From positions 54,204,622-54,268,621 of the forward strand of contig OZ023213.1 of NCBI GenBank assembly GCA_963995525.1: DNA of 64,000 bases, written 5' to 3'. This DNA comes from Escarpia spicata. Lineage: Eukaryota; Annelida; Polychaeta; Sabellida; Siboglinidae. Made by a program: the position numbers and the translations under genes. The notes beneath the pieces were generated by a model that made no database searches, was not told the DNA's origin, and worked only from the letters and a program-made list of their open reading frames with translations. Within the stretch, counting starts at the first letter, position 1. Each line of letters begins with the position of its first letter. Below, one piece after another: positions 10,370-22,329 of the stretch.

Positions 10370-12394
10370 AGTCAAAGCAAAGCGACACTTGGTGTGTGAT
10401 CACTGCCACCACTGGGTGGATTTTGCACTGTCCGGCTAAGGGAAGTCATGGACAGAAACTAAGAAGGATGGATTCACCTTTCAGTGCCTGGGGTGTTGGA
10501 AGGTGGAGTGTCTGCAGAAGGAGATAGTTAGGTTGACAGATATTGAGAAGGGGATGAAGATTAAAATTAACAAGGAGACAGGTGGAATGGAGAGAGACAA
10601 CAGGACATGAGGTGGGAATACTTTGAGACTGAAGGAGAAGAGTAGTGGCAAGAAGACTGAGGAAAGGAGACTGAGAGGGGGGAAGGTGATTGGAGGTGAA
10701 GAAATTGGAAAATCGACGACAGAAAACGTGACAGGCGTGAAGGTAACAGGGGAGAAAGTGATCGTAGAGAAGGGGAAGGGAAAATGGGACGGGAGAGGAG
10801 AGAAGAAATGGTTATGGGAGGAAAGATGAAGGGAGGGAAGGAAGTAAGAGCAAATGTGATAGAAGAGAAGTCAATAAAAGGGACGATGACAGGAGGAAAG
10901 GTGACAAGAGAAAAAGCGACAGGGAAGAATGGATCGAAAGATAATGTGACAGGAGAGAAGACGGCAGGGGGAAAAGACAACAACCAGACAGATGAAAACC
11001 GGAGAAGGAGCTACTCAGGGGCAGTGATTGAGGGGGCAATGAGAAAGAGAGGTTGTTCACGTGCGACTCTATTCTGAGAACGACAGATAAGACACTAAGC
11101 CAGGGGGAGGACGTCGTTGTTTGTCTACCGGGGGTTAGGGTAGAACATGTGACTGGAAGTGTAGAGAAGGTATTGGGGCATAGCAAGGGAGAGTCTATAC
11201 TAGTCCAGGCAGGGACAAATAATGCAGACAAGGAGGGAACAACTGGGATAGTACAGAAGTACAGAGAGTAAGTGAGGAAGTTAAAGAAGACAACAAATTA
11301 TTCTCTCAGGAATGTTGCCAGTAATGAGAGGAAGGGGGGCAACATACAGAAACTGCAAGAGGACGGCGATCAACGCACCAGTTGAGCAGATGTGTGTAGA
11401 AGAGAGGGTGGGGTTCATTGATATATGGGGGTACTTTGTTGGGAGGGAAGATATGTACATGAGACATGGCCTCCCTCTAAGCGGAAAGGGTGCAGCAGTA
11501 TTATCAGAGAACCTGCTTCGATCTGTTGACAGTGGGACAGGTTGCTTCTGTCTTGACAGTTTAATAAAATGGTCTGAAAAGTGGTAAATACTGATCAATT
11601 TTGGGAAATGTGAATGCCTCCACACAGGACATGATAACGAAGATGTACAATATATAATGGGGGTATTGTTCTAAATATTACTGCAAAAGAAAAGGACTTT
11701 GGGTTAACCATAAGTGCTGATATGAAGGTTTCAGTGCAGTCCGGAATTGCAGCTTCAAGGGGAAATCAAATCCTTGGATTAGTTAGACGAAATATAGCAT
11801 ATAAGGAAAAAGAACTACCAATACCGCTGTGCAAAATAATAGTTAAGCCTCATATAGAATATTGTTTTCAAGCTGGAGGCCATATCGTAAGAAGGGCATA
11901 GATATGTTAGAAAGAGTACAGAGGATACAGAGGAGAGCAGCTAAAATTATACCAAATACCAAAACTGAATGATCTTAGTTATGAAATACGCCTAAAAGAA
12001 TGTGGTTTAACAACACTAGAGACCAGGAGATTGAGAGGAGATCAGATAGAAGTTATTAAAATATTCAATGGTTACGAAAATATTAATAAAAATATTTTTT
12101 TTTCAATTAGGAAAGATCGAAGGACTAGAGGAAATGAAGTTACATTAGTAACGAAGCAGTGCAGATTAGATAGAAGAAAGTTCTCGTTTTCACAAGGGAC
12201 TGTAAATTAATGGAACAGATTATCTGCTGATTGTGTGGGTGCTAGTAGCGTGAATATATTTAAAAATAACACTGAAACATACCTCAGAAGGGCTGGATAC
12301 ACGTAGATAAAAGGGTTGGACTCTTGATAAGCCAAATGGTTTCTTTGTCCACCTGTCATTTAGAGTTAATTATCTGGGTGGCAATCTTGTTAAA
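10370..12394 (+). pseudogene. Internally deleted CR1-type LINE (right-arm copy)
   Basis: In order: a PHD-like finger with AKRHLVCDHCHHWVDF and FQCLGCWKVECLQKEI (10370-10525); a basic linker of repeated V-T-G-x-K units (10620-11000); an SGNH esterase domain with GTNNAD (11218) and PLSGKG (11476), but with the catalytic block V Asp and His replaced; then a direct fusion at about 11525-11560 to the post-RT part of ORF2 (LIKWSEKW, later RRAAKI and ECGLTTLETRRLRG). The endonuclease and RT catalytic core are absent. The element ends in a 3' tail around 12381-12394 (ATCTTGTTAA). Several stops and frameshifts are present. Confidence 0.8.
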
Positions 12395-12620
12395 CCCCTC
12401 CATTTTGTCCTGTCTAGAACACACCTATCTGCTATTAACAGCCGGAGTCCAGTGTCCAGCCTAACTTGGTCAGTCCTCCGTGGCCTTCCTCTTTTTCTGT
12501 GTCCTTTAAAGTCTTCCTTGAAAGCTATTTTATGACGTTTTCGTTTGGTATATAGCAGACATGTCCAAACCACTGGGTGGGCTAACCGCACTAAACTGTC
12601 CAACCCTCCAGAACCAAAGG
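12395..12620 (-). pseudogene. RTE-type LINE, C-terminal fragment (right-arm copy)
   Basis: The minus-strand ORF reads KIAFKEDFKGHRKRGRPRRT, DQVRLDTGLRLL and DRCVLDRTKWRG. It is the inverted partner of 500-722 and is broken by the CR1-type tail at the same base. It has no catalytic domain. Confidence 0.75.
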
Positions 12621-13403
12621 AAAGTCGCGAGACTTTCGGTCTCCCACAAAGCGCTACACAATTAAATAGCCGTCAGTTTGCGAAACTATCACAACAAGTC
12701 CACTCGCCTCACCAGATTAAACGGTCACCACCACTTCACTAACCCATCAGTCAAAACTGACATTTTCTAGTGTAATGTTTTCCCATGCACAGTTACTGGA
12801 ACTCCCTTAGCCCAGAAATGTCAAACTGTAACAAAAGTATAACTTTTAAAGCAGAACAGAAAATCATTTTTTATTTATGTAGGCATTGGAAACCATGTGG
12901 TCAGCATCTAAAGAGGTAGATGTAATCTTAGCAATTAATAATATAATTGTTTTCCTGATTTTAAATCATCTGACCACGGGATTACATACTAAATGGTTCT
13001 TCTCTTAACGATGTAGCCGTGTAACATCACGGTAATCAGAAAACTAGTAACAGGAAAAAAGTAAGGGACAAAAAGTGACAGAATTTCCACATTATGAAAC
13101 TGTTGTTCTCTATCAACACTTCTCTACTTTTTCACCATGGTTCATGTTCTTAAAATGCCACTTTCTATCTCAGCTTTCATCTGTCTACAGTTTTCTGCGT
13201 TTCATTCAGGGTTTGCTGATATTTAGTAATATGAATGTAATTTTTTTTAAATATAATTGTATGAATACCGTGTGTATATATACCTTTTAAACACACAATA
13301 TTTTAACACAAAAGTATGTTTATATTATATAAAACATTATAGTTATATAAAAATGCGTTACTTTCTATCCGTTACTGTTTGTCTGTTACTTTCTTTCCTA
13401 CAG

Positions 13404-13627
13404 ATGTGACAGTCTGCTGTTTGTTTCTGGTAACAAGTAACACCCTGCAGTGTCTGAGGCCAGGCTGTGACATGTGTAGTCACACCCTGCGTCTGGCTCA
13501 GGCCTTCCTTGCTGACAGTCAGGATCAGCTCCTGCCGGTGGATGGACAGTGTCCCTCCTGTCACACCCATCTCTTGTGGGGGGACCTTGTACGCTTCAAA
13601 CTCGGATGTTACCGCAACCTGTCTCAG
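13404..13627 (+). CDS. SLX1: SLX1 structure-specific endonuclease subunit, zinc-finger exon
   Basis: The exon follows a TTTCCTACAG acceptor and ends at CAG/GTTCTT in phase 0. It encodes the C-terminal PHD/RING-like finger of SLX1: VCC, CLRPGCDMCSHTLRLAQAFL and QLLPVDGQCPSCHTHLLWGD. The LLWGDL signature is strongly typical. SLX1 pairs with SLX4 to cut branched DNA such as Holliday junctions and flaps; its catalytic GIY-YIG domain lies upstream and must be in exons left of the window or of the foldback. In the family the H-x-x-C-L-A segment normally supplies a zinc-binding Cys; here it is Arg (TLRLA), a one-base change, so the finger may be altered or the copy decaying. Confidence 0.75.
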
Positions 13628-14359
13628 GTTCTTCTACTTACATTGCCCTTATGTTAAATATTGCACATGTTATTATGTTAGTTTTCTTAGCATACTTATG
13701 GTCAATCTGTTAGTGTCGTAGGCGGATCGAGGGGGCCAGGGGGAATTTATGAATTTTGCATGCCCGCAGACGTTTTATAATGGGTCAACGTGACCCCCTA
13801 GACCATTGGAAATGTGCCCCCGTTCAAGTTAAAATGCTGAAGTTACGGCGACGCGGCGGTGAAAACAAATGAAAACCGCCCCACCCCCGTCTTTCAGTGG
13901 TAACAGTCGAGCCAATATAGGAGACAGTGCGAGGAAGGTGAAATTATGGCTGAAACAGACGAAACATTCTCGATAGCACCCCGTCCCCCGTCTTCCGATG
14001 TCACCAGTCCAGACATGACAGCTGCTCAAGTTATGGCGGCACGGCAGCGACCAAATTTTGACTACAGCATTTGGTTCGGCCGCCAGTGCAGGTTTTTGTT
14101 CCCCCAGCCTCGCGTTCTTGATCTGCCACTATGTATTACTAAAGTAGTTTTTATAATATCTTAGCATATTCATTTTGTTAGCAGTTTTGTGATCATTTTA
14201 ATTTGTGTTATTGTATTACTTACCATATATATCAGTGTTATATAATGTTTTAACATTAATTATTTTGTTATCATTTCTTTATAATATTAGTATGAATGTA
14301 TATAAAGCACCCAAGAGCAATTTTAATTGATCGAACGCTATACAAATACTTTCATCATG

Positions 14360-14645
14360 ATTAACTTACCTATCTTCTTCAGGTCTCATGGCCCAGTGCA
14401 TCTTCTCCAGTTTGTCACGTTTCTGTCTATTTTGACTTCAGTCCAGGTCTTCCACTTAAGTTCGTCTCTCTTTCTACTGTTCCTCGCCAGTTTGTCTTTG
14501 GGCGAGCCACTTTCAGTTTCCCTTTTGACATCCATGTAAAGGCAATCAGTCAGTTTCTCTCTTCATTTGTTTATGAGCTCATGTCCAACCCATCTCCATC
14601 TTCTTTTCTCGATTTGTACGCTGATCTTCTCTTGTTTTAATCATG
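14360..14645 (-). pseudogene. LINE C-terminal fragment in the SLX1 intron
   Basis: The minus strand reads IEKRRWRWVGHELINK and, after a short gap, ARPKTNWRGTVERE. This is the usual end of RTE-type polymerase proteins (R-R-x-R-W-x-G-H ... R-P-x-x-x-W-R-R-T). Frameshifts are present. The fragment lies in the intron between the two SLX1 exons. Confidence 0.55.
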
Positions 14646-14752
14646 GTATCTTATAAATTTGTAGGGTTCATTTGGGCCTGAAAATCATGTTTTGTACAAT
14701 TTTTGTTTTTTATCAGAAATAATATTCTATAAAAGTATTCTTGTGTTTTCAG

Positions 14753-14857
14753 GGTGCTGACAGTGACGAATCGTGTGACATTGGACACAAGAGTTACATG
14801 ACTCACAGACACCATCAAATGACATTTACTGATAGTTATGATTTATATGATACATAG
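14753..14857 (+). CDS. SLX1: SLX1, probable terminal exon
   Basis: After a TTGTGTTTTCAG acceptor, a phase-0 reading of 34 codons begins GADSDESCDIGHKSYMTHRH and ends YDLYDT with TAG at 14855-14857. The phase matches the preceding exon. The SLX1 C-terminus is poorly conserved, so the assignment rests on position, phase and acidic character. The following DNA repeats this coding phrase in tandem. Confidence 0.5.
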   Translation, partial: GADSDESCDIGHKSYMTHRHHQMTFTDSYDLYDT

Positions 14858-15125
14858 ACACAGGAATCTCAGATGTCACCAAATGACATCTGCTGACAGT
14901 GATGACTATTATGATACATTGACACATTAGTCATATTGACAATCAAATGACATCAGTTGACCGTGATGACTCATAAGATACATAGGCACAATAGCCATAG
15001 ACACCATCACATGACATCAGCTGACCGGGATGACTCATGTGATACATAGACACAAGAGTGACAGACACCATCAAATGACATCTGCTGACAGTGATGACTC
15101 TTATGATACATGGAAACAAGGATGT
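14800..15125 (+). repeat. Tandem repeat of about 65 bp derived from the SLX1 last exon
   Basis: Five diverged copies start near 14806, 14870, 14936, 14999 and 15063. The core is GACACCATCAAATGACATC, then a CTGACAGTGATGACT phrase and TATGATACAT. The first copy overlaps the coding end and stop codon of the probable SLX1 terminal exon. The array therefore arose by amplifying the gene end. Confidence 0.8.
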
Positions 15126-16160
15126 TAGTCTTTTATTATCTCGACTTCTTTCCTCTCAATCTTTCCCTTCGTCAAGAGATTGTCTAATCTTCTCTTCCTC
15201 AATACATCAACTAACAGTTATCCTTGTATTTTCGTGATGTTGCACCTGCTCTTCTAAGAATCTTTTCATTACTTTAATTATCTGCCTACAAAAGTCTGCA
15301 CCTTTCCAGGAATCACATCTCTTTTCGAATTGTATTGTTATGTACATATATTTTATTAAATACTGAACTTATGTTAAGTTCATCAGTATAAAGAACACTG
15401 TAATGCCCAACTATTGGGTATACGTTGACTATATATAATTTCACAGTGGAACTCAAGATGAAAATATATTTTACAAAACGTTCTTAATATTTTGTTTCAT
15501 GTTTTGATATCAACAAGAAAGCTATTATAAAACAAAATGTTTGTTGCTATATAAAATATTCACTTCTTCCTGTGTTCTTTTTATAGCACAAACAAACCCG
15601 ACACCAGTAGAGACAGTGGACTTTTGGACCGCAAATTAGGAAGCGGGACAATTATGGAAGTGGGACCCCCAGGAAAGATCCCCCCACAATAGGTGGGATA
15701 TAGCAGGTTGAGACATAGCCACAGGGTTGGAGGGTCGCGCACGTGTTTGCACTTATACTGATATTGCGCATTAGTATTTTTCCAGATGCCCACTTTTTTG
15801 TTATAAATATTGAAAGCTGTTTTAAAATATTACTTTTGGCTTATTTGTAGCTGAAAATAAACTGGACTTTGAAAGATGAGATAATGAGGTATGCATTTGT
15901 GAAAATCATAGAAGTTACTTGACGTGACGTAGACAGCTATTTTGGCTCGTGTGCAGAATACGCCTGTGTTACGTAACACTTGGTTTGTCGTCGCGGGTCA
16001 CACACTACACTGTCCCAATGATGTCAACCATGGACCGGTTTTTCTCTAGTAGTATTCAATGTTTGTATATTTGGTTAAATACATACTAAATGCAACAACT
16101 CGTAGAAGTAGTAGTAGTAGGTATCCCTGTCCCGACGGACAATATTTTCTGCATCTGAAG
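15126..16160. other. No gene seen
   Basis: AT-rich sequence with short ORFs only. I see no coding motif, tandem repeat or structural RNA. Confidence 0.5.
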
Positions 16161-16162
16161 AA

Positions 16163-18130
16163 TCAATAACTGGTGGGGCAGAATCTGCTGTGACTGCAGG
16201 CCAATCCTTGAGTGACGTTCCTTTGCACAGTCTCTGCAGACGTAGTTTGGTGACAAAACTGGTGAGCCGATCTACGATCCCTTCGTTGTTGTCTCTTCTC
16301 CATCCAGATTGCGTTCCACTTTTCCTCGCTGGTTTTCACCCCCTCATGCACTGTTGCGCGCCATTTACTGCGATCTATGGTAGCTGTTTCCAATGATGTT
16401 GTGTCGATGCTGCATGCCTTCATATCGCGTCGACACACATCCTTGAAGCGAAGCAACGGGCGGCCGGTGGATCTGGATCCAACTTCAAGCTCACTATAGA
16501 GGATGTCTTTAGGGATTCTACCATCCTCCGTGCGACATACGTGGCCGAGCCATCGCAAGCGACGCTCGCTGAGGAGAGCGTACATGCTGGGAGTGTTTGC
16601 TTGCTTGAGCACTTCTGCATTCGGGATGCGATCGTGCCATTTCACTCCAAGAATGCGCCTGTGGCAAAGTAAGTGAAATGTGTTGAGACGTCGCTCCTGC
16701 CTTGTGTATGCTGTCCATGTCTCACTGCCGTACAACAGGATGCTGACGACACAGGCTTTGTACACTTGAACCATGCTGTCCAGTATGAGTGCGCTGGTTT
16801 CATATACCCTCATGGTCAGCCTGGACATTGCAGAAGAAGCTTTACCTATACGTTTGTTGATCTCAGCATCAATGGAAACGTTGCTGGTGATAGTTGAGCC
16901 CAGGCAGGTGAAGTCTTGGACAACTTCTACGTTGTTGATGGTTGGAGCATTGCGAAACTCCTGGCCCATGATGTTCGTTTTCTTAATGCTGATGGTTAAC
17001 CTGGTCTTTGCTTTCAGACGGGCCAGACTGAAGAGATTGCCGTCTGATCAGGTGTGAATGTAGATTCCATCTTCAAAGGTTCAGAAACCGTGTGACAGTA
17101 CCATTGAGAAGAAGATGCCGAATAGGTTCGGTGCAAGCACGGCAGCCCTGTTTAACTTCGCTCTTGATGGGGACAGATTTCGAAGTTGCTCCTTCATACC
17201 GTACTGAGGCTTCCGTGTTGTCGTGGAAGGATATGACCATGTTCATCAGCTTTGGCGGGCAACCGATTTTTTCAAGGAGTTTGAAAAGACCGCTTCTACT
17301 GACAAGATCAAAAGCCTTGGTCAGCTCGATGATGGCTGTGTAGAGCGGCATTTCTCCTGCATCTGGATTCTACTGTTTTGCTCTTCAGACTGGCAGATTT
17401 CTTTGTAGGTCCAAAAGCTTTCTTCCCTCGTACATCCATCGGATGTCGCCAGTGTCGGATGGCAACTGAATACTGTTGCACAGACTTTGAACAAATAATT
17501 GGTTATATAATTACCTAACATTTATAACAGATCGATGAAGGCTATGTCGAGTGGTACTTGCTGTTCGCGGCATTTCTCTTGCGTCTGGTTTCTACTGCTT
17601 TACTCTTAAGAGGGGCAGATTTATTTGTGGTAGGTCCAAAAGCTTTCTTTATTCCCTCGTACATCCCTCGGATGTCGCCAGTGTCGGATGGCAACTGAAT
17701 ACTGTTGCACAGACTTTGCCAATAGTCATTGGCGCATTTCCTAGCTGTCCTTTGCGTTGTAGATCTTGCGGTTCTGAGAGTAGCAAGTGTGGCTGCGTTG
17801 GGGTTCTTCTTGTAGTCCAATAGTGCTTCGCGTTTCGCTTCAATGGCGGGCTCCATGTCGGATATGTGGCTCTCAAACCAGTCTGCTCTGGGTTTTTTTC
17901 TGTTTGCCGAAAGCTGTCAAAGCGGCTTAGTAGATGCTGTCTCTGATGTGTGACAATTTGGCTCCCATACCTCCTCCTGGTGTGCGATGCAGAGCCTGTT
18001 CAATGGAATTTAGGTACCTCTCAGCCAGCGATGAAACTGAGGTATAGGCAGCGTTGATACAAGGATGACACTTCTGCTTGGAATGATGAATGTCTGGATT
18101 TGTCTAGTCTCGCATAACTGACTCTCGCCC
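16163..18130 (-). pseudogene. RTE-type LINE, RT to C-terminus, broken
   Basis: From high to low coordinates on the minus strand there is a linker before the RT (MEPAIEAKREALLDYKKNPN, 17856-17542). Next is RT palm sequence with LTKAFDLVSRSGLFKLLEKI and KQGC (17351-17073). The post-RT region follows: FTCLGSTITSNVSIDAEINK, LLYGSETWTAYTRQERRLNT, RRLRWLGHVCRTEDGRIPKD and TGRPLLRFKDVCRRDMKACS (16969-16163). The Y-x-D-D box falls in the gap between fragments and was not found intact. At the end, a final Cys/His motif can be guessed only in another frame. Stops and frameshifts make it non-functional. Confidence 0.85.
17340..17720. repeat. Internal duplication in the RTE-type LINE
   Basis: The phrase beginning CGGCATTTCTC and ending in GTTGCACAGACTTTG occurs at about 17347-17487 and again at about 17565-17717. 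The block encodes the same IRGMYEGIKKAFGPT stretch of the pre-RT region. Two LINE copies, or an unequal exchange, were joined here. Confidence 0.7.
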
Positions 18131-18195
18131 GTCAGCGTGACTTCGCCGGGAAGAGAGTCTGTTTCGGAAACCGCCTTTTGACTGCACACAGTCAG

Positions 18196-18343
18196 TTAGC
18201 ACGTATACCCCCCAGAATGTTTATATATTATGTATGTTTTCGTTAACGAAATGAAATTACGAAATAGTGTTAGCACGTGTATCCCCGTTAATGTTTATAT
18301 ATTATGTATGTTTTCAATAACGAAATGAAATTACGAAATAGTG
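18196..18343 (+). repeat. 74-bp tandem duplication
   Basis: Two copies (18196-18269 and 18270-18343) start TTAGCACGT and end GAAATTACGAAATAGTG. They differ at a few positions. They sit just upstream of the tRNA-like segment. Confidence 0.85.
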
Positions 18344-18414
18344 CCCAAAATAGTATTATACAAAATAAAATGAATCTTAAACTAAATGAACACAAACAAC
18401 AGTTACGAGTACTC

Positions 18415-18490
18415 TACGAGATTCGAACCGATGACCCTAAAAATAGTTGCTCGACACGCTACCGACTTAGCCACCAAGATCACAACGTTT
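18415..18490 (-). other. tRNA-like sequence (SINE head or tRNA pseudogene)
   Basis: The minus strand shows TGGCTAAGTCGGTAGC, a good box A with a perfect GCTA/TAGC D-stem, then GGTTCGAATCT, a good box B, at tRNA-like spacing. The anticodon and T stems do not pair properly and no acceptor stem closes. It is therefore not a working tRNA and is more likely a SINE remnant. Confidence 0.45.
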
Positions 18491-18575
18491 TGGTTGTACT
18501 TTGACGACATCACGTATTAGTTAGCAGTCCGACCGTTGCGCGCGATATCGAATGTACTTTCTTTCGTTAAGTTTA

Positions 18576-19204
18576 ACAAGATTTAACAAGATTGCCATCC
18601 AGAAAATTACTTTGGATGACAGTTGGACAAGGAAGCCTTTTGGCTTATCGAGAGTCCAATACTTTTTATCTACATGTATCCCGCCTTTTTAAGGTGTGTG
18701 TCGATTTTATTTTTAAACATATTCACGCTACTAGCACCAACACAATCAGGAGATAATCTGTTCCATTCATTTACAGTCCTTTGTGAGAATGAGAACTTTC
18801 TTATATCTAATCTACACTGCTCCTTTACTAATGTAGCTTCATGTCCTCTGGTCCTTCTATCTTTCTTAACTGAGAAAAAAATGTTTCTATAAATATTTTC
18901 ATAACCATTCAATATTTTAAACACTTCTATGTGATCTCCTCTCAATCTCCTGGTCTCTAGTGTTGTTAAACCACATTCTTTTAGGCGTATTTCGTAACTA
19001 AGATCCCTCAGATTTGGTATCATTTTAGTCGCTCTCCTCTGTACTCTTTCTAGCATATCTATGTCCTTCTTGCGATATGGCCTCCATGCTTGTATACAAT
19101 ATTCTAAATGAGGCCTCACTATTGTTTTGTACAGCGGTACTATTAATTCTTTTTTCTTATACGCTATATTTCGCCTAATTAATCCAAGGATTTGATTTCC
19201 CTTT
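18576..19204 (-). pseudogene. CR1-type LINE, 5'-truncated 3' end
   Basis: The ORF at 19119-18670 reads MRPHLEYCIQAWRPYRKKDI, VQRRATKMIPNLRDLSYEIR, ECGLTTLETRRLRG, FSFSQRTVNEWNRL and HLKKAGYM, the post-RT C-terminus of the same family as 49898-53450. The copy is 5'-truncated near 19204. Its 3' end has two tandem tail units (ATCTTGTTAA) at 18576-18597, typical of CR1-type short tail repeats. The terminal ORF is intact. Confidence 0.85.
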
Positions 19205-20206
19205 CACGAAGTTAGTCCTTGTTTGGTATTTATATCATGCTTATTCACACTTAGTGGTTTGTTTGTGCTCGGGCATAAGCAAAACAACAATACGAAATAG
19301 TTGACAGCCACGAGAGCCGCCACCTAATGAATATGCAAGTGATTAAGAGGCACTAAACTACGAAAGCAAGTTTAATGTCGGTTTATTTTTGTGTGACATG
19401 TTTCAATATAAGTTTAATGTTGAACAGTTTTTATAATATAGTATCACCTGATAAAAGTGTATCCTTATTTAATTTGTTATTTCATAGTTGGCCTGAAAGC
19501 CAATCATCGTGTCTACCTAAATTTGGGGTAAAGCCCCCTACCGGTAACATTGGCATAGAATTAATCTCCCGGGCGGTTGTGAGGGGCGAAAAAGTGCTGC
19601 CACCTAACGGCGCCTGGGTAATTGAGGCTAAGTTTGACCTGGAGTAAAACGACCTAAACAATTCGTCCGCCATTACCCTGCTAGTTAAAAGAATAAAAAC
19701 ACCTGTTGCTTGAATTCATATTATATTACAAACAAATCAATGAATTTGAAATTCCACATGTTATGTTGTGCATCCGGACATTTTGGAATATGCAATATTT
19801 TGGTGCGCTTTTCGGGATGCCGACATGTGACGTCAAATAAGAAACATATGCTTATCACAGCGCTTTTAAGAAAAAAACCGTTTTGGTGTGATGTGTTAAT
19901 TCTTTTTCGAGCACTTTCACATGGGACATGTTGCTGCAGTGAATACTGTATGTACTACTGCGTTACATCTTTCACAATGAACCAATAAATGTACGCAAAT
20001 TGCTCGCGTATTCGCAGAGTGGCTATTTTGGAGAATGCCCCAATATTTCAAAATCCATTACCTATTTGGGGCGAAATATATGGGTGTCAGGTTTAGGTCG
20101 ATTTTTTTTAAACGAGGAAGGAGAATTTCACGAATTTTGCTCAGCATTGGTGATAATGGAGGTTATATATGCAGTGAAAGGAAACAGAGAACTAGATTTA
20201 TCAAGT
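19205..20206. other. No recognised gene
   Basis: A 90-codon ORF at 19375-19647 (plus) contains GVKPPTGNIGIELISRAVV and NGAWVIEAKFDLE. It resembles no family I know and lacks splice or promoter context, so it is left as unassigned sequence. Confidence 0.4.
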
Positions 20207-20431
<225 letters not shown>

Positions 20432-22329
20432 GATAGAGTAATGTATTTGAAACCATCACATGTAAAAAACATACATTTTGACATCAACTCTGTGGCTCTG
20501 AGTTATGTTTTTCTTTAGATATGGGAATGTCGTATATAGGCTTGCACACGAAGGAAAAGTGTAATATTTTTTGAAATCGCTATCCACCAAACTATTCATT
20601 AAATAAACTATATGGTTCTACGGTTCGCAGTTATTAAGACATTGTTACATTTAAATTGACGACCACCTTCTTTAAAAATGGCGGGTGCGAATGTAGGAGA
20701 AGTCCTAATGTAACAAATTTGAAATATTTGACCCCTAAAACCTACATGTAGACACAAATATTATTGCTCTATGTAAAGCTGATGATAAGATATGCGGAAA
20801 TTGAACATGGCGGTCTTTTTTTTTAATAGCGGCCATTTCTGAACGCAGTAAAATCTGGAATGCCTCCAATCTGTAAAGTGGTTTCTTTGATGTGTAGATA
20901 GATGAGCAAAGTGTCTTACTTTTTATGCAAAAGTGCATAATTCCCTCATTTTCCTGCACTTATCTGCTGGACTAAGTGTGCGGTAAGTTCGTCTCACTCG
21001 CAAGCGGTATGTGATAAAATAACGTTAACGCTATTCGAACCAGCGACTAATGCATCTAATATGTATCACAGTTGCTGCGGTGGTGAACGTTCTAAAGCAG
21101 GAGTCAGAAGTTATCCTTGATTAGAGATTATATTTGGCATTTAATCTTTGTAGGTATGTCTATCCATACCGTTGGTGAAGAAATAGGCAACACTACTGAA
21201 ACAGCAATAATCGTAATTTTCAGTAACATATCCCATACAAATTTATAAAGAATATGAGGTGCTATTTACGGTGTTCGGATTTATGGCGTTGATAACGAAG
21301 TTATTGTCGTTGGTGAAATGAAAATCAGGAGTGTAGATAACAGCGTTCGGGTAAGGGATCATTCATAAAGTATGTCATGCTAAATTTAAACCTTTGTGAA
21401 ACGCCCCGTCCCCTGTACCGCTTCGCAGAGGTGGCCAGGACATTCCCTCTAAAACATTCGTTCGTTTTGTGAAAGATACCCCTCTGTCTATTACGCCTAC
21501 CCCCAGTGTATGCTCGTTGCATATATGTATTGTTTGGTAACACATAGGTATACTAAAACCTTGTTTATGCGGTACTAATGCAGGACACGACAACACATCA
21601 TAACTATTAGGCCTATTTTTGAAGCAAAATCGTGAATACCATATTCCAGAAGAAAGCAGGGAGGAGTTGGACGTGGAAAAGCCCAAATGGAGAAACGAAG
21701 AACGAAATTTACTGCAACCTGACAAACAGGCCAGACATGGACACTGGCGTAACTGTCATTAACCAAGTCAACGTCGGAAGAGACCAGTGATTGGTAATTA
21801 GCAACACCAATATGAACGTCAAGGAAGAAAGGAAGAAGTTGAAAAACAAGAGACAACCAAGTGTATCTGTAGCGTCTATTGTTCTTGCTTATGGACACGG
21901 CTCCAGAACAGTGTAGAACTGTGTTTGCGGTGTTGTGTTTGCGCTACTGCTCGTTGTAAAACGCACCGAGGGCAAGATCTGTGGTGGTATTGCTGGACAA
22001 GAGCCGCAGGATTTAAATGAACTGTTTTGTCACTTCCACGGAAGCAAATTTTCACCAGACTGCATGACTGGTTTTGGGAAGTTTAGAGGCAAAGTAGGTT
22101 CTTTGATGTAACTGTTGGCGTAGCAATACAATCAGATAAAATATGCGCAAATACTCACTTTTTGAGTTACGTGACGGTATATTATCACCGTAGGGTATGC
22201 GAAAATTAAAATCTCAGCACTGCTTTCAATAAAAAAACAGGTATGCCACAGAAGAGGTGGAACGAACATTTCAAGCATAACACTTGATTCCCGCTGTTAA
22301 CACGCGGTGCGTTCTGGATAAACTTGACT
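20432..22329. other. No recognised gene
   Basis: Mostly AT-rich intergenic sequence. Short ORFs around 21325-21900 on the minus strand have no known motif. A decayed repeat cannot be excluded. Confidence 0.4.

Larger units (their letters stand above)
9085..13157. repeat. Right arm of giant inverted repeat 1
   Basis: Reverse complement of 1-4075. The arm can be followed to at least 13157, the base that pairs with the first base of the window. Its inner end falls in a TA run near 9090-9110. Homology may continue outward, but the partner sequence lies outside the window. The SLX1 exon starts only about 250 bp beyond this point. Confidence 0.9.

Noticed and set aside
13829..14164. Two overlapping ORFs between the SLX1 exons
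   Set aside because: Opposite-strand frames of one segment with no recognised motif; probably intronic.
18415..18490. Functional tRNA gene on the minus strand
   Set aside because: D-arm and box B are good, but the anticodon and T stems and the acceptor stem do not pair.
21325..21898. Overlapping minus-strand ORFs near 21.5 kb
   Set aside because: No known domain, splice context or repeat partner in the window; too weak to call.
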